A stretch of DNA of 12,771 bases, taken from contig JAFAGU010000111.1 in assembly GCA_019237595.1 (NCBI GenBank), positions 1 through 12,771 on the forward strand. The letters are read 5' to 3'. The stretch comes from Betaproteobacteria bacterium. GTDB lineage: Bacteria; Pseudomonadota; Gammaproteobacteria; Burkholderiales; SG8-39. Positions 1-6,564 of this stretch are shown here, piece by piece. A model generated the notes under the pieces. That model saw only the letters and a program-made list of their open reading frames with translations. It ran no database searches and was not told the origin of the DNA. Position 1 is the first letter of the stretch. The number at the start of each line of letters is the position of its first letter. A program made the position numbers and the translations under genes.

Positions 1-1728
1 GTCCTGCGTGAACCGCGCGCGCGATGCAGATAAGTCGAGGTCGAGGAGCAACCACGGCTTGACGATCCAATGGTTGCTCCATTCCACGCCCTGCCTCAGG
101 CTCGCCCGGCTCGCCTGCGTGTCGCCCGCGTCCCCGGAGAAGACGAGTTCGGAGGCGAGCCTCAGCTGCCAGATCGCGACCGAGCTGGTCAGCCCCGGAA
201 CGATGTTGGTCTTGACGCCGATCTCCTGGCCCTTCGACTTGACGAGCGGCGTGACCGGATCGACCGCGGCGCCGGTCTGCGGGCTCACGTGCGTCACCGT
301 GCCGCGCGCGTCGTTGCTGTGGAAACCTTCGCCGTAGTTGAGGAAGATTTCGGTTTTCGCCCAGGGCCCGAGCACGAGGCCGAGCTTCGGCGAGACGATG
401 TTGGCGCCGACATCGCCGGAGTTCGCGGCATTATCGCTGCGCACCTTGAAGCTGTACTCGTCGAATCGCGCGCCGACGATGGAGCGCAGCCACGGCGTCC
501 ATTGCACCGCGTTCTCGGCGAAGAGGCCGGCGCTCGCTTCGTTCACCGCGTCCAGGCGGACCGGCGCGGCGGGAACCCGGGCGACGGTCGCCTCGAGGCC
601 GAGCGGATCTACCTTGTCGTACCGGGTCTGCAGGCCGACCTTGTTCGTCATCGGCGCTTCGCCGAGTGTCCCGACCCATGTACGCATCGCCGAGAAGCCC
701 GTCATCGTGCGGCGCTCGAACTGGTGGAACTGGTCGCCGTTGATCGGGTCGCCGAGGTCGAAGGGGTGGTTCAGCTGGAAGGTGAAGTTGTTGAAGAGGT
801 CGAGCCTCGAGCGCACGACGTACGCGTCGACGTTGAAGGCGCCGTCCGCGAGGGAGCGCGTCCAGTTGAGCGACAGGCTGCTTCGACCCGTGGTGCCGCC
901 ATCCGAAGGGTCGAGCGAACCAAAGCGATCGACCAGACCTTGGGACACGGCGCGCGCGGGGATCTGGTCTGTCGCGGTCCACTTTGCCGCATAGACCATT
1001 CCGGTCAGCGCAAAGCTGTCCTGCCCCCGATTCGTGGACCATCGCAGGACGCCGTTCACCTTGTTGAAGCCTTCCGGCACCTGCCAGGGACCATTGTTGT
1101 GGCCGAGCTCCAGCGCCCCGAGGACCTGTCCTTCGCCGAGCCCGGTGGACCCCGCCGTGAGGAGGCGCTGGTAGCCATGTCCGCCCACGGTCGCGGAAGC
1201 GAATGGCTCCTTGAGCGTGCTCGCGTACCGGATGCGCGCCGAGCCCGCGTTGGCGAAGTCGCCGTCCTCGGCGAAATAGGGCCCCTTGCGATAGTCGATC
1301 CGCGAGACGAGCTCCGGAATGAGGAAGTTGAGGTCCGTGTAGCCCTGGCCGTGGGCGTGCGAGCGCATGTTTACCGGCACGCCGTCGAGGAACGTCGCGA
1401 AGTCGGTCCCATGGTCGAGGTTGAAGCCGCGCAGGAAATACTGGTTCGCCTTGCCGTCGCCGCTGTGCTGCGTGACGATCACGCCCGGGACGAACTCGAG
1501 CACTTCGCCCGGGCGCAGGGCCGGGCGCTCCTCGATCAGCTTCTGGGTAATGGTGCCCTGGCTTGCGGCGTCCGTCGTTCCCACCGCGTTGTCGTGGTGG
1601 CCCTCGACGACGATCGCGTCCCCTCGAACGGCATCGGCGCCGCCTTGCTGCGCGTGAATCTCAGCCGCTTCCCAGAACAGGCAAGCGAGCAGGGCGCGCC
1701 ACAGCGCGCTCCGGCCTCTTCCTTGCAC
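1..1728 (-). CDS. TonB-dependent outer-membrane receptor, C-terminus cut by the window edge
   Basis: This is the outer-membrane gated channel of a TonB-driven uptake system. The frame is open without a stop from position 1728 to the left edge, giving 576 residues; the last part of the beta-barrel lies outside the window. The start is a GTG with a strong ribosome binding site (GGAGAGGG, 1732-1739) four to five bases upstream. It gives a signal peptide of about 26 residues (R4, R6 and R11, then a hydrophobic stretch, likely cleavage after A26 in IHAQQ). The plug domain spans about residues 60-166, with FLRGFNLDHGTDFATFLDGV and then SHAHGQGYTDLNF (from 123) and KGPYFAEDGDFANAGSARI. The rest is alternating beta-barrel sequence such as FLNYGEGFHSND and VEWSNHWIVKPWLLLDLDL. 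I recognise the family from the HAHGQGYTD motif but know no assigned substrate. It lies 66 bases after the His-rich gene in the same direction, so a metal or metal-chelate ligand is plausible but not shown. Confidence 0.93.
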   Translation of the reverse strand, partial: MQGRGRSALWRALLACLFWEAAEIHAQQGGADAVRGDAIVVEGHHDNAVGTTDAASQGTITQKLIEERPALRPGEVLEFVPGVIVTQHSGDGKANQYFLRGFNLDHGTDFATFLDGVPVNMRSHAHGQGYTDLNFLIPELVSRIDYRKGPYFAEDGDFANAGSARIRYASTLKEPFASATVGGHGYQRLLTAGSTGLGEGQVLGALELGHNNGPWQVPEGFNKVNGVLRWSTNRGQDSFALTGMVYAAKWTATDQIPARAVSQGLVDRFGSLDPSDGGTTGRSSLSLNWTRSLADGAFNVDAYVVRSRLDLFNNFTFQLNHPFDLGDPINGDQFHQFERRTMTGFSAMRTWVGTLGEAPMTNKVGLQTRYDKVDPLGLEATVARVPAAPVRLDAVNEASAGLFAENAVQWTPWLRSIVGARFDEYSFKVRSDNAANSGDVGANIVSPKLGLVLGPWAKTEIFLNYGEGFHSNDARGTVTHVSPQTGAAVDPVTPLVKSKGQEIGVKTNIVPGLTSSVAIWQLRLASELVFSGDAGDTQASRASLRQGVEWSNHWIVKPWLLLDLDLSASRARFTQD

Positions 1729-1731
1729 AAG

Positions 1732-1739
1732 CCCTCTCC
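1732..1739 (-). promoter_or_regulatory. Ribosome binding site that fixes the GTG start of the TonB receptor
   Basis: On the minus strand GGAGAGGG is followed by CTT and then the GTG at 1728. No ATG upstream in this frame gives a credible signal peptide, and this GTG places Arg residues directly before the hydrophobic core, so the site decides the start. Confidence 0.7.
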
Positions 1740-1741
1740 GC

Positions 1742-1762
1742 GCGGAACCGGTCCGCTTTTTT
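1742..1762 (+). terminator. Terminator-like hairpin with T6 tail, reading on the plus strand (antisense to the TonB receptor region)
   Basis: GCGGA (1742-1746), a five-base loop and TCCGC (1752-1756) are followed at once by six T on the plus strand. The 5-bp stem is short but GC-rich and the tail is good. It would stop transcripts running antisense out of the receptor gene. There is no plus-strand gene here that clearly needs it, so it may be chance. Confidence 0.3.
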
Positions 1763-1771
1763 CCCCTCGAT

Positions 1772-1789
1772 GGGCGGCAGCCGCCGCCC
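1772..1789 (-). other. 7-bp perfect hairpin between the His-rich gene and the TonB receptor gene
   Basis: GGGCGGC (1772-1778), a 4-base loop and GCCGCCC (1783-1789) form a very stable stem in the 66-base gap. Neither strand has a T-run directly after it, so it is not a classical intrinsic terminator. It could stabilise the processed receptor mRNA or reduce read-through, but no function is shown. Confidence 0.4.
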
Positions 1790-1794
1790 CGTGC

Positions 1795-2382
1795 CTACGC
1801 GTGCGCGTGCGCGCTACGAGGGGGGCGTTCGAGGGAGCGAAGAACTTCGGGCAGACGAGCGATGCAGAACTCGCTCGGAATGGGCGTGTGGCTCGAAGGC
1901 AATCCGGCGAATCCCTCGACGGGGAGGAAATCGAGGGCGATACCCGGTTTCCCATCCCGGTCGGCAAGCTCGGAAGCTTGCCGTTCCGGCCCGCCGACAT
2001 CGACGACGTTTTCCTGGACGGAATGATGGTGGTGCCGCACGCTCGCATGGTGATGGGACGCCGACGCAGTTGGGTGGTAATGCGCCGGTCCGCGCGCTTC
2101 CATTTGCACGCCGGCGCACGCGTACGCCGGCAGCGCGAGTGCGAGCGTGCAAGCCATCGCGCGCCGAGCATGCCGCGCCAGCAAGAGCCAGGCGACCCAA
2201 GCGGCAAGGAGCCAGCGCAACGCGTCGCAAGCCGCCGCCGCGGCATGCATGCCGTCGTCTGCAAAGAGGGCGCTTGCGGCAAGAAGGATGCTCGTGCTGC
2301 AGGCCGCCGCAAGCAGCACGGCCCACCGCTCACGCCTTGAAATGAAAACGGGGCCCGCGCGGAGCCCCGTCATCGATGCCAT
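1795..2382 (-). CDS. Histidine-rich membrane protein of unknown function; start uncertain
   Basis: I do not recognise this protein. Read from ATG 2382 it has 195 residues with three hydrophobic segments (about 21-40, 54-70 and 74-90), the last of which could also act as a secretion signal. Then comes a histidine cluster with nine His between residues 101 and 120 (including HHH at 110-112 and HHHH at 117-120), a polar stretch, and a tail ending RPPRSAHAHA. The His cluster and its place just upstream of a TonB receptor suggest metal binding in the periplasm or at the membrane. Small CzcI- or DUF2946-like metal-associated proteins are a loose comparison only. The start is doubtful: ATG 2382 and ATG 2373 have no clear ribosome binding site, and an intrinsic terminator of the preceding gene (2345-2370) lies inside the first codons. 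GTG 2319 or ATG 2250 are alternatives. The body of the frame from about 2250 to 1795 is better supported than its first codons. Confidence 0.6.
   Translation of the reverse strand: MASMTGLRAGPVFISRRERWAVLLAAACSTSILLAASALFADDGMHAAAAACDALRWLLAAWVAWLLLARHARRAMACTLALALPAYACAGVQMEARGPAHYHPTASASHHHASVRHHHHSVQENVVDVGGPERQASELADRDGKPGIALDFLPVEGFAGLPSSHTPIPSEFCIARLPEVLRSLERPPRSAHAHA
2345..2370 (-). terminator. Intrinsic terminator after the PuuD-like gene
   Basis: On the minus strand ACGGGGC (2370-2364), a 9-base loop and GCCCCGT (2354-2348) form a 7-bp stem. It runs into TTTT overall and begins 16 bases after the TGA at 2387. It would end the TSUP / small membrane protein / PuuD-like transcript. It also falls within the first codons of the longest reading of the His-rich gene. 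Confidence 0.75.
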
Positions 2383-2386
2383 CGCT

Positions 2387-2983
2387 TCAGAAACCGCCGT
2401 TTTGCTGCGCCACCATGCAGAAGAGCATGGGGATGGAGAGCATCGTGTTGATCCGCGAAGTCATCCCCGCCTTCTTCGCCGCAGCGGCCTTCTCTTCCGG
2501 GCTCACCTGCACGATGCCGAGCGCCTTCTTCTGGTTGGGCCAGATGATGAACCAGACGTTGAACCACATGATCGCGCCGAGCCACATTCCGGTGCCGATC
2601 GCGTGGTAGCCCTTCTGGAGCGAAAGCGCCTGTCCGATGTAGCCCATCATCGCCGCGAGGATGAGTCCGGTGACGATGGTGGACATCGCGCCCCAGCGGA
2701 ACCAGAAGAGCGCGCGGGGGGCGATCACCTTGCTCACGGCGGGCTTCTGCTCATCCGGGATCTGCGGCATCGACGGCGTCTGGACGAAGTTGAAGTACCA
2801 GAGGAGGCCGATCCACATCACGCCCGAGAGGACGTGCAGCCAGCGGAAGAAGAAGGCCCACCAGGCATGTTCCCCGACCGGCACCCAGCTGCCGGTGCCG
2901 AGGCCGGCGATGATGAGGATGACGACGAGAACGACGAGGCCCGCAACGATCGTGCGCCCGAGAGACTGGAAGATCGCCCCCAT
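2387..2983 (-). CDS. PuuD-type (urate hydroxylase N-terminal domain) haem membrane protein without the cytochrome c domain
   Basis: The 198-residue protein matches the membrane domain found at the N-terminus of urate hydroxylase PuuD (Pfam Urate_ox_N). Signatures are RWLHVLSGVMWIGLLWYFNF (47-66), WFIIWPNQKKALG (144-156) and SRINTMLSIPMLF (176-188). Hydrophobic helices lie at about 10-30, 40-66, 96-118, 127-148 and 180-193. H39, H50 and H127 are possible haem ligands. PuuD itself is about 400 residues with a C-terminal cytochrome c; that part is absent here and the gene ends cleanly at a stop and terminator, so it is a short member rather than a truncation. Urate oxidation is therefore unproven, and a role in membrane electron transfer is equally possible. 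The start has a good site (AAGGGGA, seven bases before ATG). The gene follows the DUF1634-like gene after 49 bases and is probably read with it. Confidence 0.85.
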   Translation of the reverse strand: MGAIFQSLGRTIVAGLVVLVVILIIAGLGTGSWVPVGEHAWWAFFFRWLHVLSGVMWIGLLWYFNFVQTPSMPQIPDEQKPAVSKVIAPRALFWFRWGAMSTIVTGLILAAMMGYIGQALSLQKGYHAIGTGMWLGAIMWFNVWFIIWPNQKKALGIVQVSPEEKAAAAKKAGMTSRINTMLSIPMLFCMVAQQNGGF

Positions 2984-3024
2984 GGTTTATCCCCTTTTTT
3001 AGGATGGGTTTGAGCCCAAAAAGT

Positions 3025-3046
3025 CTAGCACGCTAGCCTCCGGCGA
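3025..3046 (-). other. Short inverted repeat and T5 run at the end of the DUF1634-like gene
   Basis: CTAGC-GT-GCTAG overlaps the stop codon of the DUF1634-like gene and is followed on the minus strand by ACTTTTT (3024-3018). The stem is only 4-5 bp and AT-containing, so at best it is a weak terminator giving partial read-through into the PuuD-like gene. Confidence 0.25.
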
Positions 3047-3452
3047 AAAAACCGGATGCGGCTGCCACGAGCACCGCGACCTGCAGCGCGGCAAGGAGGG
3101 CAAGGAGTCGTTCCCCCCGAGCGAGGAACGGCACGATCATCGCGCCGTGGCAGACGAGGATCACGAGCGCGAAGAGGCTGATGCCCGCGATGTTCAGGTA
3201 GTCGCCATATCGAAGCATGCGCAACCACTGCCAGCCGGTCGCCGCGCCGGTGGCCTGGAGGTACTGCGGGAGCGAAAGCTGCCAGAGGGCCGGGAGCTGT
3301 TCCAGGGAGATCCATGGGGCGGCGAGCCCGCTTGCGTAGAGGAGGAACGCCGCTAGTGTGACGGCGAACGCGATGCGGGTGCACCGATCGAGCCAAAGCG
3401 CGTAGCGCTCCTGGATCCAGGCGTCCTCGGGCGGCCTGCGCTTCAGATCCAT
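3033..3452 (-). CDS. Small three-helix membrane protein, DUF1634-like partner of the TSUP transporter
   Basis: The 139-residue protein has a basic cytoplasmic N-terminus and hydrophobic helices at about 25-45, 83-106 and 115-136. The second half, from LRYGDYLNIAGISLFALV to FLARGERLLALLAALQVAVL, follows the layout of DUF1634 proteins (glycine-rich second helix, loop ending in Phe and a charged residue, third helix). Such proteins are often encoded beside TSUP permeases. The amphipathic stretch at 50-78 is longer than I expect for the family, so the assignment is tentative. Its ATG overlaps the last codons of the TSUP gene by 10 bases and has a good ribosome binding site (GAGGGGA, 3461-3467), which implies coupled translation and a shared job. 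I infer it is an accessory subunit or stabiliser of the transporter. Confidence 0.85.
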   Translation of the reverse strand: MDLKRRPPEDAWIQERYALWLDRCTRIAFAVTLAAFLLYASGLAAPWISLEQLPALWQLSLPQYLQATGAATGWQWLRMLRYGDYLNIAGISLFALVILVCHGAMIVPFLARGERLLALLAALQVAVLVAAASGFFAGG

Positions 3453-4294
3453 AGTCCCAGTCCCCTCAGGAGGGCCCGCGATCCGGCGATGAGCATCACG
3501 ACGATGACGGCGCGCCGCACGACCGATGCCGGCGTTACCCGAAGCAGCCGGGCGCCGATGCGCGAGCCCAGCATGACGCCCAGGATGGAGGGCACCGCGA
3601 TGAGCGGCAGCAACGCGCCGCGGTTGATGTAGACCCAGGCCGCCGAGCTATTGATCACCGAGATGACGAGACCGCTCGAGCCCACGGCCACCTTGAGCGG
3701 CGCGCCCATCAGGAGGTTGAGCGCGGGAACGTTCGCGAATCCCGCGCCCAGGCCGAAGACTCCGCCGAGGAAGCCGATACCGGCGAACGAGGCGATGCCC
3801 GCGGCAGTGCGGTGCGTGCGCCAGTCGATCACCATGTGCGCCGCCGGGTCGAGATAGCGGCCTTCCAGCCGCAGCGCCTCGCCGAGCGCATCGGGTTCGC
3901 TCGCCGCGTCGGCGCCTTTCGAACGCCAGATGAGGAAGGCCACGGCGATGACGACGACCCCGAGCGCGGTCTGCACGAGCTCCGTGGAAAGCGCGAGTCC
4001 CAGCACCGCCCCCGCGAGCGAAGCGATGGAGCCGGCGAGCGCGAGCGGCATCACGAGCCGCAGGCTCGCGAGCTGCGCGCGCAGGAGCAGGGGCCCGGCT
4101 GCGAGCGTGCCGGCGAGCGCGAGCACGAGCCCGGCGCCGCGCACGAAATCGAGGTGGAACGGAAAGAAGCTGCCGACGATCGGCACGAAGAGCACGCCGC
4201 CGCCGATGCCGGCGACGACCGACACGACGCCGAGCACGAAGGTCACGACGAAAAGCAGGATGGGCCACGCCCACCATGGCATCGCGTCGAGCAT
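3443..4294 (-). CDS. TSUP family (TauE/SafE, DUF81) anion transporter
   Basis: This 283-residue inner-membrane permease shows the two-fold repeat of the TSUP family. The first repeat carries VVSVVAGIGGGVLFVPIV (23-40) and the second FLGGVFGLGAGFANVPALNL (175-194) with GAPLKVAVGSSGLVIS just after it. A polar cytoplasmic loop at about 124-160 separates the halves. Family members move sulfite, sulfoacetate, taurine-derived anions or other small organic anions. Its divergent position next to hyi-glcDEF suggests a C2 or C3 hydroxy- or oxo-acid here, which is inference. The start is ATG 4294, or ATG 4282 four codons later; neither has a strong ribosome binding site. The open frame continues upstream to 5062 only because it runs antisense through hyi, so that extension is rejected. 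The end overlaps the DUF1634-like gene by 10 bases. Confidence 0.92.
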   Translation of the reverse strand: MLDAMPWWAWPILLFVVTFVLGVVSVVAGIGGGVLFVPIVGSFFPFHLDFVRGAGLVLALAGTLAAGPLLLRAQLASLRLVMPLALAGSIASLAGAVLGLALSTELVQTALGVVVIAVAFLIWRSKGADAASEPDALGEALRLEGRYLDPAAHMVIDWRTHRTAAGIASFAGIGFLGGVFGLGAGFANVPALNLLMGAPLKVAVGSSGLVISVINSSAAWVYINRGALLPLIAVPSILGVMLGSRIGARLLRVTPASVVRRAVIVVMLIAGSRALLRGLGLWI

Positions 4295-4315
4295 GATCCG
4301 GGCTATGCTCGCATA
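4288..4315. promoter_or_regulatory. Candidate operator: overlapping inverted repeats in the 21-bp divergent gap
   Basis: CGAGCAT (4288-4294) and ATGCTCG (4305-4311) are perfect 7-bp arms 10 bp apart. The right arm is shared with a second dyad, TATGC-TC-GCATA (4304-4315), that ends at the hyi ATG. The site covers the TSUP start codon and fills the space before hyi. A dimeric regulator such as a LysR- or GntR-type protein could bind here and control both directions. No regulator gene is in the window and no -35 box is convincing; TATGCT and CATAAT are possible -10-like hexamers. Confidence 0.4.
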
Positions 4316-5095
4316 ATGCCCCGGCTCGCAGCGAACGTTTCGACGCTCTTTCGCGAGATCGGCTTCCTCGAGCGCTTCGCGGCGGCCGCCCGGGCCGGCT
4401 TCCGCGCCGTCGAGTACCAATATCCGTACGAAGTCGCGGCGGAAGACGTGGGGAAGGCTGCCCGTGAAGCCGGGCTCGAGGTCGTGCTGCACAACATGCC
4501 GCGCGGCGACCCGGAGCGCGGCGAGAACGGCACGGCCTGCCTGCCGGGGCGCGAAGCGCGCTTTCGCGAGGACCTCGAGCGCGCCATCGCCTACGCGCGG
4601 GCCGCGGGATGCCGGCGGCTGCATTGCATGGCCGGTGTCATGCCGCCCGGGGTCGATCGCCGCTCGCTCCACGAAACGTACGTCGCCAACCTCCGCTATG
4701 CGGCCTCGCGGCTCGGCCGCGAGGGCATGCGGCTCATGATCGAGCCGCTGAGCGCCGGGACGGTGGCCGGCTGCTTTCTCACGAGCAGCGCGCAAGCCGC
4801 CTCCATCCTCGAGGAAGTCGGGGCGGCGAACGCTTCCCTGCAGTACGACTTCTTCCACATGCAGACCCTGGAGGGCAATCTCGCTGCGACCGTCGAGCGG
4901 CTCCTGCCGCGGATCGATCACTTGCAGCTCGCCGACGTGCCCGGGCGCCACGAGCCCGGCACGGGCGAGATCAGCTTTCCCTTCCTCTTCGAGCACGTCG
5001 ATCGCCTCGGCTACTCGGGGTGGATAGGCTGCGAATACAATCCGGCCGGTGACACGCTGCAAGGCCTGACGTGGGCGAAGCCTTACCTGGGGTAG
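4316..5095 (+). CDS. hyi: Hydroxypyruvate isomerase
   Basis: The enzyme interconverts hydroxypyruvate and tartronate semialdehyde in the cytoplasm (EC 5.3.1.22), linking glyoxylate metabolism to glycerate. The 259-residue TIM-barrel protein has the usual length. The four metal or catalytic positions of the E. coli enzyme are present at matching places: E143 in LMIEPLSAG, D178 in LQYDFFHMQ, Q204 in DHLQLADVPGRHEPGTGEI and E240 in WIGCEYNPAG. The N-terminus MPRLAANVSTLFREI is typical of the family, so ATG 4316 is the start although no ribosome binding site precedes it. The gene begins 21 bp from the divergent TSUP gene and its end overlaps or abuts glcD. The usual partners gcl and glxR are not in this window. 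A related xylose-isomerase-like TIM-barrel function is the main alternative, but the close motif match makes it unlikely. Confidence 0.93.
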   Translation: MPRLAANVSTLFREIGFLERFAAAARAGFRAVEYQYPYEVAAEDVGKAAREAGLEVVLHNMPRGDPERGENGTACLPGREARFREDLERAIAYARAAGCRRLHCMAGVMPPGVDRRSLHETYVANLRYAASRLGREGMRLMIEPLSAGTVAGCFLTSSAQAASILEEVGAANASLQYDFFHMQTLEGNLAATVERLLPRIDHLQLADVPGRHEPGTGEISFPFLFEHVDRLGYSGWIGCEYNPAGDTLQGLTWAKPYLG

Positions 5096-6564
5096 CCGCG
5101 GTGGATCTCGCGCGCCAGCGCGAGACGGTGCGCCGCCTGCGAGAGTTTCTTCCCGAACGCTCGGTGCTATGGGCGGAGGAAGACACTCGGCCGTACGAAT
5201 GCGACGGGCTCACCGCCTATCGCGCCGTCCCCATGGTCGTCGCGCTGCCCGAGAGCGAGGAGGAAGTGCGCCGGATCCTGCGCACTTGCTCGGAGGGCGG
5301 CGTGCCGGTCGTTCCGAGAGGAGCGGGCACGGGGCTCTCGGGAGGCGCGCTTCCGCTCGGGAACGGCGTGCTCCTCTCCATGGCGAAGTTCATGCGCATC
5401 GTGCGGCTGGATCCCCGCGCGCGAGTAGCGGTGGTCCAGCCTGGCGTGCGCAATGCCGCCATCTCGGAGGCGGCGGCTGCTTTTGGCCTGTACTACGCGC
5501 CCGATCCTTCGAGCCAGATTGCCTGCACGATCGGGGGCAACGTCTCCGAGAACTCCGGCGGCGTGCATTGCCTCAAGTACGGGCTCACCGTCCACAACGT
5601 GCTCCGCGTGCGCGGCTTCACCGTGGATGGCGAGCCGCTGGAGATCGGCGCAGAGTCGCTCGATTCGCCCGGCTACGATCTCCTTGCGCTCGCGATCGGC
5701 TCCGAAGGCATGCTAATGGTCGTCACCGAGGTGACCGTGAGGCTCCTTCCCAAGCCCGATTGCGCGCGCGTGGTCCTCGCTTCGTTCGACGACGTGCAGA
5801 CCGCCGGAGACGCCGTCGCCGCGGTCATTTCCGCCGGCATCATCCCGGCGGGGCTGGAGATGATGGACCGCGCCGCTACTCGCGCCGTCGAGCAGTTCGT
5901 CGGCGCAGGCTACGACCTCGAAGCCGCGGCGCTGCTCCTTTGCGAGTCCGACGGGACGTCGGCCGAGGTCGAGCACGAGGTCGAGCGCATGGAGCGCGTG
6001 CTGCGCTCGGCGGGGGCGACGCGGATCGCGGTGTCCAGGGACGAAGCCGAGCGCTTGCGCTTCTGGTCGGGCCGCAAGGCCGCATTCCCCGCGGTGGGCC
6101 GCATTTCGCCCGACTATTACTGCATGGACGGGACCATTCCGCGCCGGCGCCTGGGCGAGGTGCTGCGCTTCATCGGCGAGCTCGAGAAGAAGTACGGGCT
6201 GCGTTGCCCGAACGTCTTTCACGCAGGCGACGGCAACCTTCATCCGCTGATCCTTTTCGATGCCAATGACCCCGAGCAGCTCGCTCGCACCGAGCAGTTC
6301 GCCGCGGAAGTGCTCGAGAAGTGCGTCGAGGTCGGCGGCACCATCACGGGCGAGCACGGGGTAGGCGTCGAAAAGATCAACCAGATGTGCACGCAGTTCC
6401 GCTCGCAGGAGCTCGAGGCTTTCCTTGCGGTGAAGGCGGCGTTCGACCCCACGGGCCTGCTGAATCCCGGCAAGGCGGTGCCCACGCTCGCGCGTTGCGC
6501 GGAGTACGGGCGCATGCGCGTGCACGGCGGCGCGCTGCCGCATCCCGAGCTGCCGCGGTTTTGA
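5071..6564 (+). CDS. glcD: Glycolate oxidase, FAD-linked catalytic subunit GlcD
   Basis: GlcD oxidises glycolate (and D-lactate in some species) to the oxoacid, reducing bound FAD. The 497-residue protein follows E. coli GlcD almost without gaps. The FAD-binding PCMH domain includes PYECDGLTAYR (41-51), VPRGAGTGLSGGALPLGNGV (81-100) and PDPSSQIACTIGGNVSENSG (144-163). The C-terminal cap carries SPDYYCMDGTIPRR, HAGDGNLHPL (from 384) and GEHGVG (427-432), and ends near LPHPELPRF as in E. coli. The start used is GTG 5071, with AAGG six bases before it, overlapping hyi by 25 bases and giving an N-terminus of family length. GTG 5101, five bases after the hyi stop and preceded by GGGG, is a real alternative. 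The last four bases overlap glcE. It works with GlcE and GlcF in a membrane-associated complex. Confidence 0.96.
   Translation: MGEALPGVAAVDLARQRETVRRLREFLPERSVLWAEEDTRPYECDGLTAYRAVPMVVALPESEEEVRRILRTCSEGGVPVVPRGAGTGLSGGALPLGNGVLLSMAKFMRIVRLDPRARVAVVQPGVRNAAISEAAAAFGLYYAPDPSSQIACTIGGNVSENSGGVHCLKYGLTVHNVLRVRGFTVDGEPLEIGAESLDSPGYDLLALAIGSEGMLMVVTEVTVRLLPKPDCARVVLASFDDVQTAGDAVAAVISAGIIPAGLEMMDRAATRAVEQFVGAGYDLEAAALLLCESDGTSAEVEHEVERMERVLRSAGATRIAVSRDEAERLRFWSGRKAAFPAVGRISPDYYCMDGTIPRRRLGEVLRFIGELEKKYGLRCPNVFHAGDGNLHPLILFDANDPEQLARTEQFAAEVLEKCVEVGGTITGEHGVGVEKINQMCTQFRSQELEAFLAVKAAFDPTGLLNPGKAVPTLARCAEYGRMRVHGGALPHPELPRF

Noticed and set aside
431..1042. A 203-residue minus-strand frame, and the apparent lack of a complete minus gene here, suggesting a broken receptor
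   Set aside because: I translated the receptor frame line by line from 1728 to 1. It has no stop or frameshift; it only seems incomplete because it runs off the window.
70..2340. A 756-residue open frame on the plus strand
   Set aside because: It runs antisense through the TonB receptor and the His-rich gene. Its sequence is Arg/Ala/Glu-rich low-complexity shadow translation with no domain, while the minus strand gives a clear receptor.
3812..4315. N-terminal extension of hyi to 427 residues
   Set aside because: The extension is antisense to the TSUP gene and His/Glu/Arg-rich; the hydroxypyruvate isomerase fold begins at MPRLAANV.
4295..5062. N-terminal extension of the TSUP gene to 539 residues
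   Set aside because: The extra 256 residues are the antisense of hyi; the family length and first membrane helix fit ATG 4294.
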